Source: JAAXQD01 sp963790095 (lineage in GTDB: Bacteria > Desulfobacterota > Desulfobacteria > Desulfobacterales > UBA11574). Taken from it: a stretch of DNA of 64,000 nt. Positions 38,779 to 47,525 of this stretch are shown piece by piece (position 1 is the first letter of the stretch; each line of letters opens with the position of its first letter). The notes below the pieces were generated by a model, which saw only the letters and a program-made list of their open reading frames with translations, did no database searches and was not told the DNA's origin. The stretch covers positions 62,001 through 126,000 of the forward strand of contig CAWBNO010000012.1 in assembly GCA_963790095.1 (NCBI GenBank). The letters run 5' to 3'. A program made the translations under genes and the position numbers.

Positions 38779-41736
38779 ATGTTTCGGGTTAGAATCATCT
38801 TTATTTTGAGTGCAGTTGTTTTTCTATTCCTCGGCTGCAACAGTGCTCCTTTCAGCAAGTCCACCTGCGTTTCATGCCATCAAGACCTTGAGCTCGCCTC
38901 TGCCGCTCACCGAACGTGTATCGACTGCCACGGCGGCGATCCGAAATCAGGGGATAAGGAGATTTCCCATCGCTTCATGTACGGTTCTAAAAACCCATCC
39001 GATCCAAAATACTGGGCAGAAACCTGCGGAAAATGCCACCCCTACCAGTTGGACCGTATCAAGTCGAGCCTTATGTATACGAACACCGGAATGATCAAAA
39101 ATATCCAGAAGACCTGGGAGGGTGAAGACGGCGGGCGTTACGGCACCCGGGCGGAAAAGGTTTTTTCAGAAAAGGGACTCCTACTGGAGCTTAAAGGGGT
39201 TACCCGGTTGGACAACCTTTCCGGGGAACTGTATCGAAAATTCTGTTCCCAATGTCATATCGGCCGGGAAGCTAATGGAAAATACACCGCCAGCCATAGC
39301 TCCGGTTGTGCCACCTGCCATTTTCCCTACAACGATACCGCCACCTATCAAGGGAATGATCTCACCGTCAAAGACAAATGGCCTTATTCCGCCGATCACC
39401 GGCTCGATTCCCTTCCCGGAAACGATGTCTGTTTGCGCTGCCATAACCGCAGCGGTCGGATGGCGTTGAGCTACCAGGGGCTTAATGACGGCAATAATTC
39501 CATGGTTCCGACCCGAAACGGGTTTCCGGGTCCTAAAATGATCAGCGGCGGGCGTAACGTCACCCATATCGTCGAAGATGTTCATTTCTCCAAAGGGATG
39601 GACTGTATCGACTGCCACACGTCCAGAGATGTCATGGGTGACGGATACGCGTATGAAAACATGTATCTTCAGACAGAAATTCGGTGCGAAGATTGTCACG
39701 GGAGTGGCGCCCATGGCCCAGCTTTCCAGGAAATCACCCGTGAAAACGATGGGGCAATGCGGGAATCCAAAAGCTATGCGCTAACGATGCGACCGGGGAT
39801 GAAAATGGTAACCACCGGCAAAGGGCGTAAATACGCCAATGTATTTTATGAATCCGGTGATGTTTACGTTCTGGGAAAACGGAGCGGTAAATTATTTAAG
39901 AGCCCGGTCATTACCGGCACGCCGGAGCACACCATTGTCGGTCATGAACGGATGGAGTGTTATGCTTGCCATTCCCGGGCCGTGCCCCAGTGTTTTGGCT
40001 GTCACACCCGGTATGATCGGACAAAATTTGGGAAAGATTATATTAAAAACATGGATACAAAAGGTAAGTTCAGCGAAACCGAGGACTGGCGAACACTTTA
40101 TCCGTTTCCACTGGCCCTTAACCAGCGCAGCAGGATATCTCCGGTTACACCAGGGTGTCAGACCTTTGTGACGGTGGTCGATGAACATGGCCGGACAATC
40201 AAAAATGAATATGTGGCAAAGTTTAAGGGGAATAAACGGTTGCGTTTTGCGCCGTTTTATTCTCACAATACCGGTAAAAAAGCCGTGGGCTGTACAGAAT
40301 GTCACGCCAATCCGACTTTCCTGGGCTTTGGTCAGCATGTGGTCAGTGGCAGCAGCATCCAGGCCACTTTGATCTGTGAAAAATCAAAGGAAAAACCTCT
40401 GGATGGGTTTCTGACGATGACAAACGGAAAGATCAACGCCTTTTCCGCCATTACCCGGGAAAATTCACGGCCTCTGAATGGTTCGGAAATTAAAAAGGTT
40501 CTGGCAGTGAACCAATGCCTGGTGTGCCATAGTGATCCCAAGGATCCGCTATATCAAAAGCAACTCGATGAAACCATGCTGAATATTTGCCTCAATCGAT
40601 CCGGTCAACTAATTCTTGAGTTGCCGAGGACACGAAAAATCGCAAAGGCTCACAAGGTCGTACCTGAACGGAAAAAAATCCGATTTCAAATCAAAGACAT
40701 TCCAAATTCGAAATATAACGCTATCTTTGAACAGATCATGAGCACGAGATCCATTGAAAAGGCTTTTGTTCAAAAAACCTTAGGGAAAAACGATCCTGAA
40801 TTTTTTCAAAAAAATTGTGGGTCGTGCCATGTTAGAACCTGTGTCGACTGCCATGAAAGAGATGGAGAAACTCTCATCCGATCAACGTCGAAAAAGTGTA
40901 TGGACTGTCACAATGGATATTTCACTGGATCCGGGTTTTATGGAAGAGCGCCCCGTGAAGACAACCTGCGTTACCAACGAGGCAAAGAGGTCAAGGGAGA
41001 AACGTTTCTCAAAATGCTGCCCGATGTTCATGCCCAGGCCGGCATGGAATGCGGTGACTGCCATTCCATGAAGAGCCTGATGGCCGGGGAAAAATCATCG
41101 AAAACGTGTGTCGACTGCCACAAGGTCGACCCGGCGGTTATTGAACACCGTATCGACGCCCATCAAAAAAACCTCGAGTGTTATGCCTGTCACAGTGCAT
41201 GGGCCGCCCAGGAGTACGGCACTTTTTTTATCCGATTTAAGGACAGCTCCAACAAACAATATTTTCGGCTGCGTCCGTGGGGAGGCGAAGAATATATCAA
41301 AAGCGGTTTTTTAAAAAAGCAGGATCCCCCTCCGCTGGGAATTAATCAACGCGGAAAAATCAGCCCCATCCGGCCTCAGTTCATCGTCTATTTTACTGAC
41401 ATCGAAAACAACAGACCGGTTGGTGAAGAAAACCGACTGCTTGCCGCCCGATGGAAGGCGTTTTTCCCCCACACCATTCACCGGGGGACAGTCATGTGCG
41501 ACGGTTGCCACAGCAATCCCGAAAGATTTCTTTTGGAAAAAGAGGAAGATCGCATGTATCGGCTTCAAAAAAATGGTATGTCACTGACATCGTTCTGGTT
41601 GCAAAAAGGGCAAACCGTGGGCAATGGATCGTTTATGACACCTAAGCGCTTTGAGAAAATGACGTCAAAACCCCCTGAATTTAAAAAAGCATATGTCAAC
41701 AAATGGAAACAACTCATAAAAGCCGTCGAAAACTGA
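38779..41736 (+). CDS. 19-haem c-type cytochrome lipoprotein (module B)
   Basis: A 985-residue exported lipoprotein; the lipobox LFLGC places the lipidated cysteine at residue 20. I count 19 CxxCH motifs from CVSCH to CDGCH, with extra histidines between them for bis-His ligation. Two blocks look alike (YACHS... followed by a 'PFPLALNQRSRISPV' or 'PPLGINQRGKISPI' stretch), hinting at internal duplication. It precedes Rieske and cytochrome b genes and probably receives electrons from them or feeds them. Such large cytochromes form electron conduits or periplasmic reductases/oxidases. Confidence 0.92.
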   Translation: MFRVRIIFILSAVVFLFLGCNSAPFSKSTCVSCHQDLELASAAHRTCIDCHGGDPKSGDKEISHRFMYGSKNPSDPKYWAETCGKCHPYQLDRIKSSLMYTNTGMIKNIQKTWEGEDGGRYGTRAEKVFSEKGLLLELKGVTRLDNLSGELYRKFCSQCHIGREANGKYTASHSSGCATCHFPYNDTATYQGNDLTVKDKWPYSADHRLDSLPGNDVCLRCHNRSGRMALSYQGLNDGNNSMVPTRNGFPGPKMISGGRNVTHIVEDVHFSKGMDCIDCHTSRDVMGDGYAYENMYLQTEIRCEDCHGSGAHGPAFQEITRENDGAMRESKSYALTMRPGMKMVTTGKGRKYANVFYESGDVYVLGKRSGKLFKSPVITGTPEHTIVGHERMECYACHSRAVPQCFGCHTRYDRTKFGKDYIKNMDTKGKFSETEDWRTLYPFPLALNQRSRISPVTPGCQTFVTVVDEHGRTIKNEYVAKFKGNKRLRFAPFYSHNTGKKAVGCTECHANPTFLGFGQHVVSGSSIQATLICEKSKEKPLDGFLTMTNGKINAFSAITRENSRPLNGSEIKKVLAVNQCLVCHSDPKDPLYQKQLDETMLNICLNRSGQLILELPRTRKIAKAHKVVPERKKIRFQIKDIPNSKYNAIFEQIMSTRSIEKAFVQKTLGKNDPEFFQKNCGSCHVRTCVDCHERDGETLIRSTSKKCMDCHNGYFTGSGFYGRAPREDNLRYQRGKEVKGETFLKMLPDVHAQAGMECGDCHSMKSLMAGEKSSKTCVDCHKVDPAVIEHRIDAHQKNLECYACHSAWAAQEYGTFFIRFKDSSNKQYFRLRPWGGEEYIKSGFLKKQDPPPLGINQRGKISPIRPQFIVYFTDIENNRPVGEENRLLAARWKAFFPHTIHRGTVMCDGCHSNPERFLLEKEEDRMYRLQKNGMSLTSFWLQKGQTVGNGSFMTPKRFEKMTSKPPEFKKAYVNKWKQLIKAVEN

Positions 41737-42101
41737 TCAAGATGCTGATGTTGTCGGTGATTTCTCTGCCGTTGATCGGAAGGTTTCTGATTCCCAGAAT
41801 GACGCACCGAAAAGCGCTGTTACGGGTAAAAAAAGAAAAGGTTCCGGGCGGGGGCGCCTTGATCTTTAAACAAAAAAAAATCGCCGTGATGAGAAAGAAT
41901 CAAGAGATCTACGCGGTCAACCTCACCTGCACCCATCTGGGCTGTACGGTAAATGCAACGTCTAAAGGATTTACCTGTCCTTGTCATGGAAGTATTTTCA
42001 ACGTCTTTGGAGAGGTTATAAAGGGACCCGCAGACCGGTCTTTGAAAAAGCTGTCAATCGAAGAACAGGGTGATGATGCTTTAATATTGTTAAATTCGTA
42101 A
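41703..42101 (+). CDS. Rieske iron-sulfur protein (module B)
   Basis: A 132-residue protein with a twin-arginine-type N-terminus (SRRKLIK) and a membrane helix. The 2Fe-2S ligands are C76, H78, C92 and H95, and C81/C94 can form the stabilising disulfide, in CTHLGC and CPCHGS. The gene overlaps the end of the cytochrome gene by 34 bp. It is shorter than bc1 Rieske proteins but of the size seen in bacterial complexes. Confidence 0.9.
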   Translation: METTHKSRRKLIKMLMLSVISLPLIGRFLIPRMTHRKALLRVKKEKVPGGGALIFKQKKIAVMRKNQEIYAVNLTCTHLGCTVNATSKGFTCPCHGSIFNVFGEVIKGPADRSLKKLSIEEQGDDALILLNS

Positions 42102-42233
42102 AAGGTCGATGTTTCAAAAGGCGTAACTTCCTCACTAAATTACGGAATTTAAATTTCGTTTTTTTATATTTTCGTATTTTCGTGATAAGAAACATTTTTT
42201 CCCGTTTGTCAGGTATATATTTTCAGAATTGAA

Positions 42234-42872
42234 ATGCAAAACGAAACCGGTCTATTCAACGCATTCATCGGTCACCTGTTCCCCAGAATGGTCCGCCGGG
42301 AGAATCTGCGGATCACCTATACGTTTTGTCTGGGGGGATTGGCTTTTACCACCTTTATGGTGCTGATTGCCTCCGGGCTGTTGCTGTTGTTCTATTATCA
42401 ACCGTCTTCGGAGCATGCCTTTGAATCGATCCTCTTTTTGGAATCTTCAGTTCCTGGCGGGTTATTTGTCCGGAGTATACACCGGCTGGCGTCCCATGCA
42501 TTTTTGTTGTTGATTTTCCTGCATACCCTGAGGGTTATTCTCACCGGTGCCTATCGGAAGCCCCGGGAGCTGAACTGGGTGGTCGGGTTTTTTATTCTTT
42601 GTCTATCGCTTTTTGAAGCCTACACCGGCTATCTGTTGCCCATGGATCAACTGGCTTTATGGGCGACCCAAACCGGCATGGAGTTGATCAAAACGCTTCC
42701 AGCAGGGGAGGCCGTGGTCAAGATTTTGGCGCCGGACGGTGTGGGACAGCCGATCTCTCTGCTGCGATTCTATGTATTGCATGCCGTGATAATCCCTGTG
42801 GCGGTTTTGCTTCTTTCATTTTTACATTTCTACCGCATCCGCCAGAACAAGGAGGTGTTACCTTACTTGTGA
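42234..42872 (+). CDS. Cytochrome b6-like subunit (module B)
   Basis: A 212-residue four-helix cytochrome b. Haem ligands are H83/H97 and H183/H198, the same spacing as in the module A paralogue. YTGYLLPMDQLALWATQ is the Qo-side loop; the W of PWD is replaced by M. A 132 bp AT-rich gap separates it from the Rieske gene, so it may have its own promoter. It overlaps the next gene's GTG start by 4 bp. Confidence 0.92.
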   Translation: MQNETGLFNAFIGHLFPRMVRRENLRITYTFCLGGLAFTTFMVLIASGLLLLFYYQPSSEHAFESILFLESSVPGGLFVRSIHRLASHAFLLLIFLHTLRVILTGAYRKPRELNWVVGFFILCLSLFEAYTGYLLPMDQLALWATQTGMELIKTLPAGEAVVKILAPDGVGQPISLLRFYVLHAVIIPVAVLLLSFLHFYRIRQNKEVLPYL

Positions 42873-43282
42873 AAGATTTTCTGCCAAGTTCGCCGTTTTT
42901 TTTCCGCATCATTAAAAGAGCCATGGTGCTTTTGGTGGGCATTTTATTTGCTCTGGGGATGGTTATCCCGGCACCTCTCGAGGAACCCGCCCATATTGCC
43001 GACGTGCCGAATCCGGTCAAAGCCGCCTGGTTTTTCCTCTGGATCCAGGAACTGGCAAGCTATTCAAAGTACCTGGTTTATGCCGTCGTATTGGTGGGCA
43101 TCTACTTTTTACTACTGCCGTATCATCCGGGAGTGCCGGACGCCAAAAAAGCTGAGTGGTTGCCGAAGGATCAGCGGGGGGTGAATAGGGTTACCATCGC
43201 CATCTTTCTCTTCATCACCGTTCTGACCATCGTCGCCATGTTTTTTCGGGGGGAAAATTGGGCCTTCGTCTATCCATTCTAA
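42869..43282 (+). CDS. Cytochrome b C-terminal (subunit IV-like) protein (module B)
   Basis: A 137-residue protein with three helices. The start is GTG 42869, overlapping the cytochrome b stop, with AAGGAGG 13 bases upstream; frames that start earlier are non-coding in character. The PEWY motif of module A is replaced by VKAAWFFLWIQEL, so quinol binding may differ. It lies between cytochrome b and the tetrahaem cytochrome. Confidence 0.82.
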   Translation: MKDFLPSSPFFFRIIKRAMVLLVGILFALGMVIPAPLEEPAHIADVPNPVKAAWFFLWIQELASYSKYLVYAVVLVGIYFLLLPYHPGVPDAKKAEWLPKDQRGVNRVTIAIFLFITVLTIVAMFFRGENWAFVYPF

Positions 43283-44067
43283 CCGTTTTTCTGGTTCTCG
43301 TTTGGACAACGGGGCCTCACTTTTACAACGACAGCACCGCCGGCTGCCTTGGGTGCCATTCCGTCCACCATGAAGGATGGGGCACCTGTGTGGATTGCCA
43401 CCGGGGAGATCCCAGGACCCAACGGATTCAAATTGCGCATCATCGATTGGTTCCAGGAGAATACGCCTGCTTTACTCTTCCGGAAAGCCCGGTGGTGGAA
43501 ACCGGTCAACGATTGATCGACATATCCGGTTGCCGTCGTTGTCATCAAGCCGGCCAACAGGGAAACGGGCTTGCATCGAATCTGGATGGGGCTCTTGATA
43601 AAAAAATGCCGGAGGTTCTGGCCGACGCCATAAAAAAACCGGCAGCGTTTATGCCCCATTTTAATTTCCAAGAGACGGATGTTACGCGCCTTGTGAACGC
43701 CATTTTGGCGTCGAGTGCCGTTTATGGGTCCAAGTCCGTTGAACTCGGTCAGGCCATTCATTTTGAAGAAGATAAAGAAGACAGCGATAATGTCTTTAGC
43801 AGAAACTGTGGCGGGTGCCACCGCATTTTAACCAAACGTATCGGCGGTATCGGCAAGGGCGATATGGGGCCAAATCTTTCAGGGATTTTCAGCAATTTTT
43901 ATTTTCAAACCTTCAAAGGTCGGAAATCCTGGGATTCAACGGGCCTCGGGCAGTGGCTTAAAAATCCACGAGACATCCGGACCAACGCCCAAATGCCGCC
44001 GGTGCAACTAAAAAAAAATGAATTTGTTCATCTTTTGAGAATACTCGATAGTTATGTCTCTTCTTGA
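43258..44067 (+). CDS. Tetrahaem c-type cytochrome (module B)
   Basis: A 269-residue exported cytochrome with four CxxCH sites (CLGCH, CVDCH, CRRCH, CGGCH). The first two are close together as in NapC/NrfH-type domains; the last two flank a class I cytochrome-like region ending with MPP, a likely methionine haem ligand. The start is TTG 43258, preceded by a G run, overlapping the upstream gene by 25 bp. The first 18 residues form a signal or anchor helix. Confidence 0.85.
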   Translation: MGLRLSILTVFLVLVWTTGPHFYNDSTAGCLGCHSVHHEGWGTCVDCHRGDPRTQRIQIAHHRLVPGEYACFTLPESPVVETGQRLIDISGCRRCHQAGQQGNGLASNLDGALDKKMPEVLADAIKKPAAFMPHFNFQETDVTRLVNAILASSAVYGSKSVELGQAIHFEEDKEDSDNVFSRNCGGCHRILTKRIGGIGKGDMGPNLSGIFSNFYFQTFKGRKSWDSTGLGQWLKNPRDIRTNAQMPPVQLKKNEFVHLLRILDSYVSS

Positions 44068-44220
44068 TAGAAAATGCAAATTAGTGGTCTTCCGGTTAGG
44101 TTTGAAGGGAACGGGGTCAAGGAAACTGCCCTTGACAATCCCGGGTATTTGGAATAATTTTTTATAGAATCCAAACACAAAGGAAAAAGGAGGTGACAAA
44201 CATTTTTTAGGTGTAGATTC

Positions 44221-44397
44221 TTAATTAGTTTCCATCCATAAATGGCCCTTTTTGCCCGGATCTGTGTTCACCGCGGGTTTTCGGGGGGTGTTTAGGGAGT
44301 ATGCCCCTTGCACGGCCCTGGTCCGGATAAAAACTGCTCATTTATGAATAGGAAACCCACCGTGCCCATTTTACAATTGTGGATGGACACTAATTAA
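44221..44397. repeat. MITE-like repeat, copy 2
   Basis: A 177 bp element with terminal inverted repeats TTAATTAGTTTCCATCCA and TGGATGGACACTAATTAA. It matches the reverse complement of 36626-36815. It occupies most of the 360 bp gap between the tetrahaem cytochrome and the rhodanese gene. No coding capacity. Confidence 0.8.
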
Positions 44398-44427
44398 TTA
44401 TCCAACTTTTTTATAGGAGGTCTTCCC

Positions 44428-44997
44428 ATGAGAAAATTATTAGTTTTTACGCTGGTTTTTACGTTTGTTTTGGGATCAGTTGGCTTCGCCTTTGCCGATG
44501 ATGCTAAAATGCTCCAGGACAATGAAAAGATGGTATGGGAAAAGGCAACAAAGGCTGTTCAAGCGGATCGCCAACTGACCACCGAGCAATTTAAAAAGCT
44601 CTACGATGATGTTATGGCTGGGAAGGAGAAAGCGTATCTGATCGACACTCGAACCCATCCGGAATTTTATGCCTTTCACATCCCTTTCACCGATCATATC
44701 CATGCAGGCCACATGTACACGATTCCAAAGAAGGTCAAGGACAAAAACGCCAAGATCGTGGTATGGTGCCGTACGCATAAAAGGCAGGCATATGTATCGG
44801 AGAAGCTTATTGAGTACGGCTATACCAATGTATGGACGTTAAAAGACGGTATAGTAGGATGGCTCAAAGCCGGTTATCCCGTATGCAACCAGTTTACCGG
44901 TCTCTTTAAGGTTACGGAATACCATAAAGAATTTACGGAAATGGATAAAGAAACCGGTAAGCCTAAGTGGCAAATCCGAGAATTTCATCCCTATTAA
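44428..44997 (+). CDS. Periplasmic rhodanese-like sulfurtransferase (module B)
   Basis: A 189-residue secreted protein; the signal peptide is cleaved after AFA (residue 23). The rhodanese active-site loop reads VVWCRTHKRQ with C114 as the sulfur acceptor. LIDTRTHPEFYAFHIP is the usual preceding motif. TAGGAGG precedes the ATG. It is a second, shorter paralogue of the module A rhodanese and ends with a strong terminator. Confidence 0.87.
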   Translation: MRKLLVFTLVFTFVLGSVGFAFADDAKMLQDNEKMVWEKATKAVQADRQLTTEQFKKLYDDVMAGKEKAYLIDTRTHPEFYAFHIPFTDHIHAGHMYTIPKKVKDKNAKIVVWCRTHKRQAYVSEKLIEYGYTNVWTLKDGIVGWLKAGYPVCNQFTGLFKVTEYHKEFTEMDKETGKPKWQIREFHPY

Positions 44998-45011
44998 CAA
45001 ATAGATCTCAT

Positions 45012-45060
45012 CCATCAAGGGAAAATGGGCCCCCTTTTCCCTTGATGGGTCCTCATTTTT
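45012..45060 (+). terminator. Rho-independent terminator after the module B rhodanese gene
   Basis: CCATCAAGGGAAAA (45012-45025) pairs perfectly with TTTTCCCTTGATGG (45035-45048) and a TTTTT run follows at 45056-45060. Confidence 0.85.
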
Positions 45061-45189
45061 GATCCATTCTATCCCCACAATCGAACGTTTTTCCGTGCTT
45101 TTTTACAATAAAGACCCCATTATCATAAAAATGCTTGACACAAATCCGGCTGCTCATTATATTCCAAAAAGAGAATATAAGGAGTAGCC

Positions 45190-45534
45190 ATGAAATCATT
45201 TGTCAAAGTCATGAAGGCCCTATCCGATCCCAACAGGGTAAAAATCGTAAAATTACTTCAGAAAAAAATGATGTGTGTTTGCGAACTTCAGGCGGCCCTG
45301 GGAATTTCCCAGCCCAGCGTTTCCAAGCACCTTAAAATACTCGAAGAGGCCGGGCTGGTCGATTTTCAGAAAGATGGTCTGTGGGTGAACTATTATCTTT
45401 CGGACGGCCACCACAGTCCCTATGCCGCCACCCTGCTGGGAAACATAAAACACTGGCTGAACGATGATCCTGATCTGGCTGATTTAATGAAGCAAGCTCC
45501 GTTTTTTAACCGGGAAGAAATATGTAAGCAGTAA
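45190..45534 (+). CDS. ArsR/SmtB-family transcriptional regulator
   Basis: A 114-residue winged-helix repressor. MMCVCELQAAL carries the CVC motif where ArsR proteins bind As(III), Sb(III) or Cd/Pb; SQPSVSKHLKIL is the recognition helix. AAGGAG precedes the ATG. The region before it (AAGCATAT- and TTCCAAAAAGAGAAT-like) probably holds its own operator. It most likely controls the ArsP-like permease that follows after a repeat, or the disulfide-protein genes. Confidence 0.9.
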   Translation: MKSFVKVMKALSDPNRVKIVKLLQKKMMCVCELQAALGISQPSVSKHLKILEEAGLVDFQKDGLWVNYYLSDGHHSPYAATLLGNIKHWLNDDPDLADLMKQAPFFNREEICKQ

Positions 45535-45614
45535 TTTTTTTGATTTAGATATATAGCTAAATAAGCATATCATAATGTATGGGCTTTCGTCTTGTTTCAA
45601 GAACATATAAAACT

Positions 45615-45801
45615 AGAAGCTGTTTCAAAACCTCCCATTCGTTGGCTTGAGCCTTTTGTAAAGCGCTAAGCTCGCTGTGCTAAATTTGTAGAACTCGGGC
45701 TAACGCCCTCAGACAGCTACAAATTTTACGCGGCGCATCGCTAAGCGCTTTTCGACAAAAGACTCAAAAATCACTCACCGGAAGGTTTTGAAATGGCTTC
45801 T
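45615..45801. repeat. MITE-like element with 19-bp terminal inverted repeats
   Basis: A 187 bp segment bounded by AGAAGCTGTTTCAAAACCT and AGGTTTTGAAATGGCTTCT (17 of 19 pair). TA dinucleotides at both borders fit a Tc1/mariner (IS630-like) target duplication. Inside are further nested inverted repeats (AAAGCGCTAAG / CTAAGCGCTTT; AAATTTGTAG / CTACAAATTT), so the whole can fold as one long hairpin. No transposase is present. It lies in the 478 bp gap before the permease gene. Confidence 0.75.
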
Positions 45802-46012
45802 AAGGAATTTTTTTTTGGGGATACAGAGGGACACAGATTCCCAAGATTCTTAAATCAAAAATAATATTATCTGTGTATTCCTGACCGCTTGTGCCTCGCA
45901 TGGCAGGCGGGTCTGTGAAAATCTCTCTGCCCCGTAGGTCCCCGTAAAATACTGGGACAGGCCGGAATATCGTAATGGGGTGTCCTATTAATCATAATGA
46001 GGAGGATGAACG

Positions 46013-47398
46013 GTGGGTAACGCAACCATAACCCAAAAAACACCGGCAGCGGTGAAAACATCTGAAGAGATCGAAAAAGCAGTCGAACCGAGCCTCATCG
46101 ACTGGAAGCAGATATGGAAACCCCTGAGTTTCATCGTGGGCGGTTTTCTCATCTTTTTCTGGCTTCCAGTGGACAACACCCGATTCACCGGGGCCGTGAT
46201 CGAATCCCTGGCCCTTGCAAAGTGGTATGCCCAGGAGCACGTGATTCTCTGTTTGGTGCCGGCATTTTTTATCGCCGGTGCCATTGCCTGTTTCGTGTCC
46301 CAGGCGGCTGTTATGAAATACCTGGGCGCCGGTGCCAAGAAAGTCATGGCCTATGGTGTCGCCTCGGTATCCGGCTCTATACTTGCGGTCTGTTCGTGTA
46401 CCATTTTGCCTCTTTTTGCCAGCATTTGGAAACGGGGCGCAGGCCTTGGACCGGCCATTGCGTTTCTTTATTCCGGACCGGCCATCAATGTTTTGGCCAT
46501 TGTGCTGACGGCCCGGGTTCTCGGGCTTCCCATCGGTATCGCACGAGCGGTGGGAGCGATCATCTTTAGCATCGTCATCGGGCTGATCATGCATTTTCTT
46601 TTTAGAAAAGAAGAAGAGGCCAAAGTCCAGGCAGCCATGCACATGCCCGAACCTGATGTGGAACGTCCCCTTTGGCAGAATGTCGTCTATTTTGCCGTCA
46701 TGGTGTTTATTCTTATTTCTGCCACTTGGGGAAAACCGGCCGAATCCACCGGTTTATGGCATGCCATTTACAGCGTTAAGTGGCTGATGACCGGACTTTT
46801 TGCAGCGACCCTGGGCGTACTTCTTACGATCTGGTTCAAGGTGAAGGCCTATAAGGTTGGTCTGGCCGGCGCAGCGGTTCTGTTTCTAGCGCTTCTTTTT
46901 CCACACGAGCCGCTCATCGCTTTTTCCACAGGGATCATCGGACTGGTGTGGATGATCACCACCACCCGTGGAGAAACCGAAAACTGGTTTCTATCTTCCT
47001 GGGATTTTACCAAACAGATCATGCCGCTGCTCTTTGCCGGCGTTCTGGTGGCAGGACTTCTTTTGGGGCGACCCGGTTCCGAGGGCCTTATCTCGTCGAA
47101 ATGGGTGAGCAGCCTGGTGGGGGGTAACTCGCTGGGAGCAAACCTGTTTGCTTCTGTAGCCGGCGCATTCATGTACTTTGCCACCCTCACGGAGGTGCCG
47201 ATTTTGCAGGGACTTCTCGGCTCAGGCATGGGACAGGGACCGGCACTGGCGCTTCTGCTCGCCGGACCGGCGCTGAGTCTGCCGAACATGCTGGTGATCC
47301 GAAGTGTATTGGGTACCAAAAAGACGGTTGCTTTCGTCACTTTGGTCATCATCATGTCAACCTTCAGCGGAATGATCTTCGGGCATTTTTTTCGATAA
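46013..47398 (+). CDS. ArsP/DUF318-family membrane permease
   Basis: A 461-residue, roughly ten-helix membrane protein. VCSCTILPLFASIWKRGAGLG with nearby YSGPAINVLA is the DUF318 signature; a related motif (AGPALSLPNM) occurs in the second half. The start is GTG 46013, eight bases after GGAGG. ArsP proteins export organoarsenicals; other members are uncharacterised. The link with the upstream ArsR and two redox-disulfide proteins is a recurrent arrangement, suggesting metalloid or thiol stress. Confidence 0.85.
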   Translation: MGNATITQKTPAAVKTSEEIEKAVEPSLIDWKQIWKPLSFIVGGFLIFFWLPVDNTRFTGAVIESLALAKWYAQEHVILCLVPAFFIAGAIACFVSQAAVMKYLGAGAKKVMAYGVASVSGSILAVCSCTILPLFASIWKRGAGLGPAIAFLYSGPAINVLAIVLTARVLGLPIGIARAVGAIIFSIVIGLIMHFLFRKEEEAKVQAAMHMPEPDVERPLWQNVVYFAVMVFILISATWGKPAESTGLWHAIYSVKWLMTGLFAATLGVLLTIWFKVKAYKVGLAGAAVLFLALLFPHEPLIAFSTGIIGLVWMITTTRGETENWFLSSWDFTKQIMPLLFAGVLVAGLLLGRPGSEGLISSKWVSSLVGGNSLGANLFASVAGAFMYFATLTEVPILQGLLGSGMGQGPALALLLAGPALSLPNMLVIRSVLGTKKTVAFVTLVIIMSTFSGMIFGHFFR

Positions 47399-47406
47399 AA
47401 GACATC

Positions 47407-47496
47407 AGCCACAAAGGCACTAAGTCACAAAGAATATGTATGAATCAAAAATAGCATTAAAAGAATTATATTATAATTTTTGGTGTCTTTGTGGCT
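47407..47496. repeat. Short intergenic inverted repeat
   Basis: AGCCACAAAGGCAC at 47407-47420 pairs with GTGTCTTTGTGGCT at 47483-47496 (13 of 14). A non-coding AT-rich centre separates the arms. It lies between the permease and the disulfide-protein genes. Confidence 0.5.
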
Positions 47497-47525
47497 TAGC
47501 TATTACGATAAAAGGGGATAGCATC

